Assembly (NCBI GenBank): GCA_958299035.1
Contig: CATQJL010000001.1
Coordinates: 248,001 to 312,000, forward strand
DNA: 64,000 bases
Direction of reading: 5' to 3'
DNA from: Cylicocyclus nassatus
Taxonomy: Eukaryota; Nematoda; Chromadorea; Rhabditida; Strongylidae
Below the pieces are notes generated by a model that was not told the DNA's origin, made no database searches, and worked only from the letters and a program-made list of their open reading frames with translations. Made by a program: the position numbers and the translations under genes. Shown piece after piece: positions 12,701 through 25,381 of the stretch (its first letter is position 1; the number at the start of each line of letters is the position of its first letter).

Positions 12701-14508
12701 GTTGTTTTTGCGAGCCATTGCAAAGGTACTCGGACCCGACCTCTAGGACTGGCCTGGAGTTTTGTATTAGATTTCTCACTTTCCAATAGAGCAGTACTAG
12801 TACTGGAAACATTTGACGTTTCCGGAATTGTGAATTTTTGAAGGAATATGGGTGGGTATATTTTGAGAATCGTTGTTTTTGCGAGCCTGCAAGGGTACTC
12901 GGACCCGACCTCTAGGACTGGCCTGGGGTTTTGTATTAGATTCCTCATTTTCCAATAGAGCAGTACTAGTCCTGGAAACATATGACGTTTCCGGAATGGT
13001 GAATTTTTGAAGGAATATGGGTGGGTATATTTTGAGAATCGTTGTTTTTGCGAGCCTGCAAGGGTACTCGGACCCGACCTCTAGGACTGGCCTGGAGTTT
13101 TGTATTAGATTTCTCACTTTCCAATAGAGCAGTACTAGTCCTGGAAACATTTGACGTTCCCGGAATCGTGAATTTTTGAAGGAATATGGGTGGGTATATA
13201 TTGAGAATCGTTGTTTTTGCGAGCCATTGCAAAGGTACTCGGACCCAACCTCTGGGACTGGCCTGGAGTTTTGTATTAGATTTCTCACTTTCCAATAGAG
13301 CAGAATTAGTCCTGGAAACATTTGACGTTTCCGGAATCGTGAAGTTTTGAAGGAATATGGGTGGGTATATATTGAGAATCGTTGTTTTTGCGAGCCATTG
13401 CAAAGGTACTCGGACCCAACCTCTGGGACTGGCCTGGAATTTTGTATTAGATTTCTCATTTTCCAATAGAGCAGAACTAGTCCTGGAAACATTTGACGTT
13501 TACGGAATCGTGAAGTTTTGAAGGAATATGGGTGGGTATATATTGAGAATCGTTGTTTTTGCGAGCCATTGCAAAGGTACTCGGACCCGACCTCTGGGAC
13601 TGGCCTGGAGTTTTGTATTAGATTTCTCACTTTCCAATAGAGCAGTACTAGTCCTGGAAGCATTTGACGTTTCCGGAATCGTGAATTTTTGAAGGAATAT
13701 GGGTGGGTATATATTGAGAATCGTTGCTTTTGCGAGCCATTGCAAAGGTACTCGGACCCGACCTCTAGGACTGGCCTGGAGTTTTGTATTAGATTTCTCA
13801 CTTTCCAATAGAGCAGTACTAGTACTGGAAACATTTGACGTTTCCGGAATTGTGAATTTTTGAAGGAATATGGGTGGGTATATTTTGAGAATCGTTGTTT
13901 TTGCGAGCCTGCAAGGGTACTCGGACCCGACCTCTAGGACTGGCCTGGAGTTTTGTATTAGATTCCTCATTTTCCAATAGAGCAGTACTAGTCCTGGAAA
14001 CATTTGACGTTTCCGGAATGGTGAATTTTTGAAGGAATATGGGTGGGTATATTTTGAGAATCGTTGTTTTTGCGAGCCTGCAAGGGTACTCGGACCCGAC
14101 CTCTAGGACTGGCCTGGAGTTTTGTATTAGATTTCTCACTTTCCAATAGAGCAGTACTAGTCCTGGAAACATTTGACGTTCCCAGAATCGTGAATTTTTG
14201 AAGGAATATGGGTGGGTATATATTGAGAATCGTTGTTTTTGCGAGCCATTGCAAAGGTACTCGGACCCAACCTCTGGGACTGGCCTGGAGTTTTGTATTA
14301 GATTTCTCACTTTCCAATAGAGCAGTACTAGTCCTGGAAACATTTGACGTTCCCGGAATCGTGAATTTTTGAAGGAATATGGGTGGGTATATTTTGAGAA
14401 TCGTTGTTTTTGCGAGCCTGCAAGGGTACTCGGACCCGACCTCTAGGACTGGCCTGAAGTTTTGTATTAGATTTCTCACTTTCCAATAGAGAAGTACTAG
14501 CCTGGAAA
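9758..14508. repeat. Region III large duplication, copy 1 (4,751 bp)
   Basis: A block of about 28 monomers is repeated almost unchanged in the following block. Private markers recur at an offset of 4,751 bp: 'gacttttccgg' (10,441 and 15,192), 'cggacctgacc' (about 10,698 and 15,449) and several 'gggtaattttgag' deletions. From about 12,800 the offset becomes 5,088 bp: 'acatatgacg' at 12,979 and 18,067, and 'tactagcctgg' near 14,496 and 19,584. A point difference, 'gttgctttt' near 13,737, is seen here only. Confidence 0.88.
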
Positions 14509-17500
14509 CATTTGACGTTTCCGGAATCGTGAATTTTTGAAGGAATATGGGTGGGTATATTTTGAGAATCGTTGTTTTTGCGAGCCTGCAAGGGTACTCG
14601 GACCCGACCTCTAGGACTGGCCTGGAGTTTTGTATTAGATTTCTCACTTTCCAATAGAGCAGTACTAGTACTGGAAACATTTGACGTTTCCGGAATTGTG
14701 AATTTTTGAAGGAATATGGGTGGGTATATTTTGAGAATCGTTGTTTTTGCGAGCCTGCAAGGGTACTCGGACCCGACCTCTAGGACTGGCCTGGAGTTTT
14801 GTATTAGATTTCTCACTTTCCAATAGAGCAGTACTAGTACTGGAAACATTTGACGTTTCCGGAATTGTGAATTTTTGAAGGAATATGGGTGGGTATATTT
14901 TGAGAATCGTTGTTTTTGCGAGCCTGCAAGGGTACTCGGACCCGACCTCTAGGACTGGCCTGGAGTTTTGTATTAGATTTCTCACTTTCCAATAGAGCAG
15001 TACTAGTCCTGGAAGCATTTGACGTTTCCGGAATCGTGAATTTTTGAAGGAATATGGGTGGGTATATATTGAGAATCGTTGTTTTTGCGAGCCATTGCAA
15101 AGGTACTCGGACCCGACCTCTAGGACTGGCCTGGAGTTTTGTATTAGATTTCTCACTTTCCAATAGAGCAGTACTAGTCCTGGAAGCATTTGACTTTTCC
15201 GGAATCGTGAAGTTTTGAAGGAATATGGGTGGGTATATATTGAGAATCGTTGTTTTTGCGAGCCATTGCAAAGGTACTCGGACCCGACCTCTAGGACTGG
15301 CCTGGAGTTTTGTATTAGATTTCTCATTTTCCAATAGAGAAGTACTAGTCCTGGAAACATTTGACGTTTCCGGAATTGTGAATTTTTGAAGGAATATGGG
15401 TGGGTATATTTTGAGAATCGTTGTTTTTGCGAGCCTGCAAGGGTACACGGACCTGACCTCTAGGACTGGCCTGGAGTTTTGTATTAGATTTCTCACTTTC
15501 CAATAGAGCAGTACTAGTCCTGGAAGCATTTGACGTTTCCGGAGTCGTGAATTTTTGAAGGAATATGGGTGGGTATATATTGAGAATCGTTGTTTTTGCG
15601 AGCCATTGCAAAGGTACTCGGACCCGACCTCTGGGACTGGCCTGGAGTTTTGTATTAGATTTCTCATTTTCCAATAGAGAAGTACTAGTCCTGGAAACAT
15701 TTGACGTTTCCGGAATCGTGAATTTTTGAAGGAATATGGGTGGGTATATTTTGAGAATCGTTGTTTTTGCGAGCCTGCAAGGGTACTCGGACCCGACCTC
15801 TAGGACTGGCCTGGAGTTTTGTATTAGATTTCTCATTTTCCAATAGAGAAGTACTAGTCCTGGAAACATTTGACGTTTCCGGAATCGTGAATTTTTGAAG
15901 GAATATGGGTGGGTAATTTTGAGAATCGTTGTTTTTGCGAGCCTGCAAGGGTACTCGGACCCGACCTCTAGGACTGGCCTGGAGTTTTGTATTAGATTTC
16001 TCATTTTCCAATAGAGCAGTACTAGTCCTGGAAACATTTGACGTTTCCGGAATGGTGAATTTTTGAAGGAATATGGGTGGGTATATTTTGAGAATCGTTG
16101 TTTTTGCGAGCCTGCAAGGGTACTCGGACCCGACCTCTAGGACTGGCCTGGAGTTTTGTATTAGATTTCTCACTTTCCAATAGAGCAGTACTAGTACTGG
16201 AAACATTTGACGTTTCCGGAATTGTGAATTTTTGAAGGAATATGGGTGGGTATATTTTGAGAATCGTTGTTTTTGCGAGCCTGCAAGGGTACTCGGACCC
16301 GACCTCTAGGACTGGCCTGGAGTTTTGTATTAGATTTCTCACTTTCCAATAGAGCAGTACTAGTCCTGGAAGCATTTGACGTTTCCGGAGTCGTGAATTT
16401 TTGAAGGAATATGGGTGGGTATATATTGAGAATCGTTGTTTTTGCGAGCCATTGCAAAGGTACTCGGACCCGACCTCTGGGACTGGCCTGGAGTTTTGTA
16501 TTAGATTTCTCATTTTCCAATAGAGAAGTACTAGTCCTGGAAACATTTGACGTTTCCGGAATCGTGAATTTTTGAAGGAATATGGGTGGGTATATTTTGA
16601 GAATCGTTGTTTTTGCGAGCCTGCAAGGGTACTCGGACCCGACCTCTAGGACTGGCCTGGAGTTTTGTATTAGATTTCTCATTTTCCAATAGAGAAGTAC
16701 TAGTCCTGGAAACATTTGACGTTTCCGGAATCGTGAATTTTTGAAGGAATATGGGTGGGTAATTTTGAGAATCGTTGTTTTTGCGAGCCTGCAAGGGTAC
16801 TCGGACCCGACCTCTAGGACTGGCCTGGAGTTTTGTATTAGATTTCTCACTTTCCAATAGAGCAGTACTAGTACTGGAAACATTTGACGTTTCCGGAATT
16901 GTGAATTTTTGAAGGAATATGGGTGGGTATATTTTGAGAATCGTTGTTTTTGCGAGCCTGCAAGGGTACTCGGACCCGACCTCTAGGACTGGCCTGGAGT
17001 TTTGTATTAGATTTCTCACTTTCCAATAGAGCAGTACTAGTCCTGGAAGCATTTGACGTTTCCGGAGTCGTGAATTTTTGAAGGAATATGGGTGGGTATA
17101 TATTGAGAATCGTTGTTTTTGCGAGCCATTGCAAAGGTACTCGGACCCGACCTCTGGGACTGGCCTAGAGTTTTGTATTAGATTTCTCATTTTCCAATAG
17201 AGAAGTACTAGTCCTGGAAACATTTGACGTTTCCGGAATCGTGAATTTTTGAAGGAATATGGGTGGGTATATTTTGAGAATCGTTGTTTTTGCGAGCCTG
17301 CAAGGGTACTCGGACCCGACCTCTAGGACTGGCCTGGAGTTTTGTATTAGATTTCTCATTTTCCAATAGAGAAGTACTAGTCCTGGAAACATTTGACGTT
17401 TCCGGAATCGTGAATTTTTGAAGGAATATGGGTGGGCAATTTTGAGAATCGTTGTTTTTGCGAGCCTGCAAGGGTACTCGGACCCGACCTCTAGGACTGG

Positions 17501-19596
17501 CCTGGAGTTTTGTATTAGATTTCTCACTTTCCAATAGAGCAGTACTAGTACTGGAAACATTTGACGTTTCCGGAATTGTGAATTTTTGAAGGAATATGGG
17601 TGGGTATATTTTGAGAATCGTTGTTTTTGCGAGCCTGCAAGGGTACTCGGACCCGACCTCTAGGACTGGCCTGGAGTTTTGTATTAGATTTCTCACTTTC
17701 CAATAGAGCAGTACTAGTCCTGGAAGCATTTGACGTTTCCGGAATCGTGAATTTTTGAAGGAATATGGGTGGGTATATATTGAGAATCGTTGTTTTTGCG
17801 AGCCATTGCAAAGGTACTCGGACCCGACCTCTAGGACTGGCCTGGAGTTTTGTATTAGATTTCTCACTTTCCAATAGAGCAGTACTAGTACTGGAAACAT
17901 TTGACGTTTCCGGAATTGTGAATTTTTGAAGGAATATGGGTGGGTATATTTTGAGAATCGTTGTTTTTGCGAGCCTGCAAGGGTACTCGGACCCGACCTC
18001 TAGGACTGGCCTGGGGTTTTGTATTAGATTCCTCATTTTCCAATAGAGCAGTACTAGTCCTGGAAACATATGACGTTTCCGGAATGGTGAATTTTTGAAG
18101 GAATATGGGTGGGTATATTTTGAGAATCGTTGTTTTTGCGAGCCTGCAAGGGTACTCGGACCCGACCTCTAGGACTGGCCTGGAGTTTTGTATTAGATTT
18201 CTCACTTTCCAATAGAGCAGTACTAGTCCTGGAAACATTTGACGTTCCCGGAATCGTGAATTTTTGAAGGAATATGGGTGGGTATATATTGAGAATCGTT
18301 GTTTTTGCGAGCCATTGCAAAGGTACTCGGACCCAACCTCTGGGACTGGCCTGGAGTTTTGTATTAGATTTCTCACTTTCCAATAGAGCAGAATTAGTCC
18401 TGGAAACATTTGACGTTTCCGGAATCGTGAAGTTTTGAAGGAATATGGGTGGGTATATATTGAGAATCGTTGTTTTTGCGAGCCATTGCAAAGGTACTCG
18501 GACCCAACCTCTGGGACTGGCCTGGAATTTTGTATTAGATTTCTCATTTTCCAATAGAGCAGAACTAGTCCTGGAAACATTTGACGTTTACGGAATCGTG
18601 AAGTTTTGAAGGAATATGGGTGGGTATATATTGAGAATCGTTGTTTTTGCGAGCCATTGCAAAGGTACTCGGACCCGACCTCTGGGACTGGCCTGGAGTT
18701 TTGTATTAGATTTCTCACTTTCCAATAGAGCAGTACTAGTCCTGGAAGCATTTGACGTTTCCGGAATCGTGAATTTTTGAAGGAATATGGGTGGGTATAT
18801 ATTGAGAATCGTTGTTTTTGCGAGCCATTGCAAAGGTACTCGGACCCGACCTCTAGGACTGGCCTGGAGTTTTGTATTAGATTTCTCACTTTCCAATAGA
18901 GCAGTACTAGTACTGGAAACATTTGACGTTTCCGGAATTGTGAATTTTTGAAGGAATATGGGTGGGTATATTTTGAGAATCGTTGTTTTTGCGAGCCTGC
19001 AAGGGTACTCGGACCCGACCTCTAGGACTGGCCTGGAGTTTTGTATTAGATTCCTCATTTTCCAATAGAGCAGTACTAGTCCTGGAAACATTTGACGTTT
19101 CCGGAATGGTGAATTTTTGAAGGAATATGGGTGGGTATATTTTGAGAATCGTTGTTTTTGCGAGCCTGCAAGGGTACTCGGACCCGACCTCTAGGACTGG
19201 CCTGGAGTTTTGTATTAGATTTCTCACTTTCCAATAGAGCAGTACTAGTCCTGGAAACATTTGACGTTCCCAGAATCGTGAATTTTTGAAGGAATATGGG
19301 TGGGTATATATTGAGAATCGTTGTTTTTGCGAGCCATTGCAAAGGTACTCGGACCCAACCTCTGGGACTGGCCTGGAGTTTTGTATTAGATTTCTCACTT
19401 TCCAATAGAGCAGTACTAGTCCTGGAAACATTTGACGTTCCCGGAATCGTGAATTTTTGAAGGAATATGGGTGGGTATATTTTGAGAATCGTTGTTTTTG
19501 CGAGCCTGCAAGGGTACTCGGACCCGACCTCTAAGACTGGCCTGAAGTTTTGTATTAGATTTCTCACTTTCCAATAGAGAAGTACTAGCCTGGAAA
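14509..19596. repeat. Region III large duplication, copy 2 (5,088 bp)
   Basis: Near-identical copy of the preceding block but 337 bp longer. The extra two monomers lie around 17,390-17,730 and include a further 'gggcaattttgag' variant. Unlike copy 1 it has 'ctctaagactgg' near 19,531. Copy boundaries are drawn at monomer starts after the shared one-base deletion 'tactagcctgg'. Confidence 0.88.
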
Positions 19597-20958
19597 CATT
19601 TGACGTTTCCGGAATCGTGAATTTTTGAAGGAATATGGGTGGGTATATTTTGAGAATCGTTGTTTTTGCGAGCCTGCAAGGGTACTCGGACCCGACCTCT
19701 AGGACTGGCCTGGAGTTTTGTATTAGATTTCTCACTTTCCAATAGAGCAGTACTAGTCCTGGAAGCATTTGACGTTTCCGCAATCGTGAATTTTTGAAGG
19801 AATATGGGTGGGTATATATTGAGAATCGTTGTTTTTGCGAGCCATTGCAAAGGTACTCGGACCCGACCTCTAGGACTGGCCTGGAGTTTTGTATTAGATT
19901 TCTCACTTTCCAATAGAGCAGTACTAGTACTGGAAACATTTGACGTTTCCGGAATTGTGAATTTTTGAAGGAATATGGGTGGGTATATTTTAAGAATCGT
20001 TGTTTTTGCGAGCCTGCAAGGGTACTCGGACCCGACCTCTAGGACTGGCCTGGGGTTTTGTATTAGATTCCTCATTTTCCAATAGAGCAGTACTAGTCCT
20101 GGAAACATATGACGTTTCCGGAATGGTGAATTTTTGAAGGAATATGGGTGGGTATATTTTGAGAATCGTTGTTTTTGCGAGCCTGCAAGGGTACTCGGAC
20201 CCGACCTCTAGGACTGGCCTGGAGTTTTGTATTAGATTTCTCACTTTCCAATAGAGCAGTACTAGTCCTGGAAACATTTGACGTTCCCGGAATCGTGAAT
20301 TTTTGAAGGAATATGGGTGGGTATATATTGAGAATCGTTGTTTTTGCGAGCCATTGCAAAGGTACTCGGACCCAACCTCTGGGACTGGCCTGGAGTTTTG
20401 TATTAGATTTCTCACTTTCCAATAGAGCAGAATTAGTCCTGGAAACATTTGACGTTTCCGGAATCGTGAAGTTTTGAAGGAATATGGGTGGGTATATATT
20501 GAGAATCGTTGTTTTTGCGAACCATTGCAAAGGTACTCGGACCCAACCTCTGGGACTGGCCTGGAATTTTGTATTAGATTTCTCATTTTCCAATAGAGCA
20601 GAACTAGTCCTGGAAACATTTGACGTTTACGGAATCGTGAAGTTTTGAAGGAATATGGGTGGGTATATATTGAGAATCGTTGTTTTTGCGAGCCATTGCA
20701 AAGGTACTCGGACCCGACCTCTGGGACTGGCCTGGAGTTTTGTATTAGATTTCTCACTTTCCAATAGAGCAGTACTAGTCCTGGAAGCATTTGACGTTTC
20801 CGGAATCGTGAATTTTTGAAGGAATATGGGTGGGTATATATTGAGAATCGTTGTTTTTGCGAGCCATTGCAAAGGTACTCGGACCCGACCTCTAGGACTG
20901 GCCTGGAGTTTTGTATTAGATTTCTCACTTTCCAATAGAGCAGTACTAGTCCTGGAAG
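19597..20958. repeat. Region III third, partial copy (offset 2,039 bp)
   Basis: Matches 17,558-18,919 at an offset of 2,039 bp (12 monomers). The marker 'acatatgacg' recurs at 20,106, and the order of variants 'gacgttcccgg', 'agcagaattagtcc' and 'gacgtttacgg' is preserved. It has its own variants 'ccgcaatcgtg' near 19,780 and 'ttttaagaatcg' near 19,988. The match ends where copy 2 switches to type B but this copy continues with type A. Confidence 0.83.
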
Positions 20959-21984
20959 CATTTGACGTTTCCGGAATCGTGAATTTTTGAAGGAATATGG
21001 GTGGGTATATATTGAGAATCGTTGTTTTTGCGAGCCATTGCAAAGGTACTCGGACCCGACCTCTAGGACTGGCCTGGAGTTTTGTATTAGATTTCTCACT
21101 TTCCAATAGAGCAGTACTAGTCCTGGAAACATTTGACGTTTCCGGAATCGTGAAGTTTTGAAGGAATATGGGTGGGTATATATTGAGAATCGTTGTTTTT
21201 GCGAGCCATTGCAAAGGTACTCGGACCCAACCTCTGGGACTGGCCTGGAGTTTTGTATTAGATTTCTCATTTTCCAATAGAGCAGAACTAGTCCTGGAAA
21301 CATTTGACGTTTACGGAATCGTGAAGTTTTGAAGGAATATGGGTGGGTATATATTGAGAATCGTTGTTTTTGCGAGCCATTGCAAAGGTACTCGGACCCG
21401 ACCTCTGGGACTGGCCTGGAGTTTTGTATTAGATTTCTCACTTTCCAATAGAGCAGTACTAGTCCTGGAAGCATTTGACGTTTCCGGAATCGTGAATTTT
21501 TGAAGGAATATGGGTGGGTATATATTGAGAATCGTTGTTTTTGCGAGCCATTGCAAAGGTACTCGGACCCGACCTCTAGGACTGGCCTGGAGTTTTGTAT
21601 TAGATTTCTCACTTTCCAATAGAGCAGTACTAGTCCTGGAAAGATTTGACGTTCCCGGAATCGTGAATTTTTGAAGGAATATGGGTGGGTATATATTGAG
21701 AATCGTTGTTTTTGCGAGCCATTGCAAAGGTACTCGGACCCAACCTCTGGGACTGGCCTGGAGTTTTGTATTAGATTTCTCACTTTCCAATAGAGCAGAA
21801 TTAGTCCTGGAAACATTTGACGTTTCCGGAATTGTGAATTTTTGAAGGAATATGGGTGGCTATATATTGAGAATCGTTGTTTTTGCGAGCCATTGCAAAG
21901 GTACTCGGACCCGACCTCTGGGACTGGCCTGGAGTTTTGTATTAGATTCCTCATTTTCCAATAGAGCAGTACTAGTCCTGGAAA
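20275..21984. repeat. Run of ten consecutive type A monomers (1,710 bp)
   Basis: Monomer starts at 20275, 20446, 20617, 20788, 20959, 21130, 21301, 21472, 21643 and 21814 are all exactly 171 bp apart, and each unit has 'gagccattgcaaagg'. It is the longest type-A-only run I identified. Because 171 is 57 codons and two minus-strand frames lack stops in type A, this run creates the longest open frame of the window, which I do not consider a gene. Confidence 0.88.
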
Positions 21985-24190
21985 CATTTGACGTTTCCGG
22001 AATGGTGAATTTTTGAAGGAATATGGGTGGGTATATTTTGAGAATCGTTGTTTTTGCGAGCCTGCAAGGGTACTCGGACCCGACCTCTAGGACTGGCCTG
22101 GAGTTTTGTATTAGATTTCTCACTTTCCAATAGAGCAGTACTAGTCCTGGAAACATTTGACGTTCCCGGAATCGTGAATTTTTGAAGGAATATGGGTGGG
22201 TATATATTGAGAATCGTTGTTTTTGCGAGCCATTGCAAAGGTACTCGGACCCAACCTCTGGGACTGGCCTGGAGTTTTGTATTAGATTTCTCACTTTCCA
22301 ATAGAGCAGAACTAGTCCTGGAAACATTTGACGTTTACGGAATCGTGAATTTTTGAAGGAATATGGGTGGGTATATTTTGAGAATCGTTGTTTTTGCGAG
22401 CCTGCAAGGGTACTCGGACCCGACCTCTAGGACTGGCCTGGAGTTTTGTATTAGATTTCTCACTTTCCAATAGAGCAGTACTAGTCCTGGAAACATTTGA
22501 CGTTTCCGGAATCGTGAAGTTTTGAAGGAATATGGGTGGGTATATATTGAGAATCGTTGTTTTTGCGAGCCATTGCAAAGGTACTCGGACCCGACCTCTG
22601 GGACTGCCCTGGAGTTTCGTATTAGATTTCTCACTTTCCAATAGAGAAGTACTAGTCCTGGAAACATTTGACGTTTCCGGAATCGTGAATTTTTGAAGGA
22701 ATATGGGTGGATATATTTTGAGAATCGTTGTTTTTGCGAGCCTGCAAGGGTACTCGGACCCGACCTCTAGGACAGGCCTGGAGTTTTGTATTAGATTTCT
22801 CACTTTCCAATAGAGCAGTACTAGTCCTGGAAGCATTTGACGTTTCCGGAATCGTGAATTTTTGAAGGAATATGGGTGGGTATATATTAAGAATCGTTGT
22901 TTTTGCGAGCCATTGCAAAGGTACTCGGACCCGACCTCTGGGACTGCCCTGGAGTTTCGTATTAGATTTCTCACTTTCCAATAGAGAAGTACTAGTCCTG
23001 GAAACATTTGACGTTTCCGGAATCGTGAATTTTTGAAGGAATATGGGTGGGTATATTTTGAGAATCGTTGTTTTTGCGAGCCTGCAAGGGTACTCGGACC
23101 CGACCTCTAGGACTGGCCTGGAGTTTTGTATTAGATTTCTCACTTTCCAATAGAGCAGTACTAGTACTGGAAACATTTGACGTTTCCGGAATTGTGAATT
23201 TTTGAAGGAATATGGGTGGTATATTTTGAGAATCGTTGTTTTTGCGAGCCTGCAAGGGTACTCGGACCCGACCTCTAGGACTGGCCTGGAGTTTTGTATT
23301 AGATTTCTCACTTTCCAATAGAGCAGTACTAGTCCTGGAAGCATTTGACGTTTCCGGAGTCGTGAATTTTTGAAGGAATATGGGTGGGTATATATTGAGA
23401 ATTGTTGTTTTTGCGAGCCATTGCAAAGGTACTCGGACCCGACCTCTGGGACTGGCCTGGAGTTTTGTATTAGATTTCTCATTTTCCAATAGAGCAGTAC
23501 TAGTCCTGGAAACATTTGACGTTTCCGGAATGGTGAATTTTTGAAGGAATATGGGTGGGTATTTTTTGAGAATCGTTGTTTTTGCGAGCCTGCAAGGGTA
23601 CTCGGACCCGACCTCTAGGACTGGCCTGGAGTTTTGTATTAGATTTCTCATTTTCCAATAGAGAAGTACTAGTCCTGGAAACATTTGACGTTTCCGGAAT
23701 CGTGAATTTTTGAAGGAATATGGGTGGGTATATTTTGAGAATCGTTGTTTTTGCGAGCCTGCAAGGGTACTCGGACCCGACCTCTAGGACTGGCCTGGAG
23801 TTTTGTATTAGATTTCTCATTTTCCAATAGAGCAGTACTAGTCCTGGAAGCATTTGACGTTTCCGGAATCGTGAATTTTTGAAGGAATATGGGTGGGTAT
23901 ATATTGAGAATCGTTGTTTTTGCGAGCCATTGCAAAGGTACTCGGACCCGACCTCTAGGACTGGCCTGGAGTTTTGTATTAGATTTCTCATTTTCCAATA
24001 GAGCAGTACTAGTCCTGGAAACATTTGACGTTTCCGGAATGGTGAATTTTTGAAGGAATATGGGTGGGTATATTTTGAGAATCGTTGTTTTTGCGAGCCT
24101 GCAAAGGTACTCGGACCCGACCTCTAGGACTGGCCTGGAGTTTTGTATTAGATTTCTCACTTTCCAATAGAGCAGTACTAGTCCTGGAAA
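21985..24190. repeat. Region IV lead-in: mixed A/B monomers
   Basis: Mixed monomers joining the type-A run to the 7/8-mer repeat. Two 'gacaggcctgg' or 'ggtggatata' variants near 22,710-22,775 foreshadow monomers found later in the 11-mer. A one-base loss gives 'gggtggtatatt' near 23,215, and 'gggtattttttgag' is seen near 23,560. The part from about 23,500 already resembles the 7-mer repeat that follows. Confidence 0.78.
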
Positions 24191-25381
24191 GATTTGACGT
24201 TCCCGGAATCGTGAATTTTTGAAGGAATATGGGTGGGTATATATTGAAAATCGTTGTTTTTGCGAGCCATTGCAAAGGTACTCGGACCCAACCTCTGGGA
24301 CTGGCCTGGAGTTTTGTATTAGATTTCTCACTTTCCAATAGAGCAGAATTAGTCCTGGAAACATTTGACGTTTCCGGAATTGTGAATTTTTGAAGGAATA
24401 TGGGTGGCTATATATTGAGAATCGTTGTTTTTGCGAGCCATTGCAAAGGTACTCGGACCCGACCTCTGGGACTGGCCTGGAGTTTTGTATTAGATTCCTC
24501 ATTTTCCAATAGAGCAGTACTAGTCCTGGAAACATTTGACGTTCCCGGAATCGTGAATTTTTGAAGGAATATGGGTGGGTATATATTGAGAATCGTTGTT
24601 TTTGCGAGCCATTGCAAAGGTACTCGGACCCAACCTCTGGGACTGGCCTGGAGTTTTGTATTAGATTTCTCACTTTCCAATAGAGCAGAACTAGTCCTGG
24701 AAACATTTGACGTTTCCGGAATCGTGAAGTTTTGAAGGAATATGGGTGGGTATATATTGAGAATCGTTGTTTTTGCGAGCCTGCAAGGGTACTCGGACCC
24801 GACCTCTAGGACTGGCCTGGAGTTTTGTATTAGATTTCTCATTTTCCAATAGAGAAGTACTAGTCCTGGAAACATTTGACGTTTCCGGAATCGTGAATTT
24901 TTGAAGGAATATGGGTGGGTATATTTTGAGAATCGTTGTTTTTGCGAGCCTGCAAGGGTACTCGGACCCGACCTCTAGGACTGGCCTGGAGTTTTGTATT
25001 AGATTTCTCATTTTCCAATAGAGCAGTACTAGTCCTGGAAGCATTTGACGTTTCCGGAATCGTGAATTTTTGAAGGAATATGGGTGGGTATATATTGAGA
25101 ATCGTTGTTTTTGCGAGCCATTGCAAAGGTACTCGGACCCGACCTCTAGGACTGGCCTGGAGTTTTGTATTAGATTTCTCATTTTCCAATAGAGCAGTAC
25201 TAGTCCTGGAAACATTTGACGTTTCCGGAATGGTGAATTTTTGAAGGAATATGGGTGGGTATATTTTGAGAATCGTTGTTTTTGCGAGCCTGCAAAGGTA
25301 CTCGGACCCGACCTCTAGGACTGGCCTGGAGTTTTGTATTAGATTTCTCACTTTCCAATAGAGCAGTACTAGTCCTGGAAA
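24191..25381. repeat. Region IV seven-monomer repeat, 1,191 bp
   Basis: Begins with the rare start 'aagatttgacg' and the variant 'attgaaaatcg'. Monomer lengths are 171, 171, 171, 169, 169, 171 and 169. The second to fourth monomers (24,362-24,872) carry 'ggtggctatat', 'gacgttcccgg' and the A/B chimera, the same three-monomer order that opens each later 11-mer unit. Confidence 0.86.
24704..24872 (+). repeat. A/B chimeric monomer, leftmost copy seen
   Basis: The first half is type A ('gtgaagttttg', 'ggtatatattgag') and the second half type B ('gagcctgcaaggg', 'ctctaggactgg'), total 169 bp. Switching occurs within the shared stretch 'gaatcgttgtttttgcgag'. The same chimera is the third monomer of the 11-mer unit, for example 30,324-30,492 and 41,728-41,896. 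Confidence 0.88.

Noticed and set aside
19990..21987. Protein-coding gene on the minus strand (665 codons) and the many other long minus-strand open frames
   Set aside because: The frames are periodic translations of the satellite, overlap each other in two frames, begin and end wherever a B monomer or point change shifts the frame, and have no flanking regulatory or non-repeat sequence. Open length is explained by the 171 bp unit.
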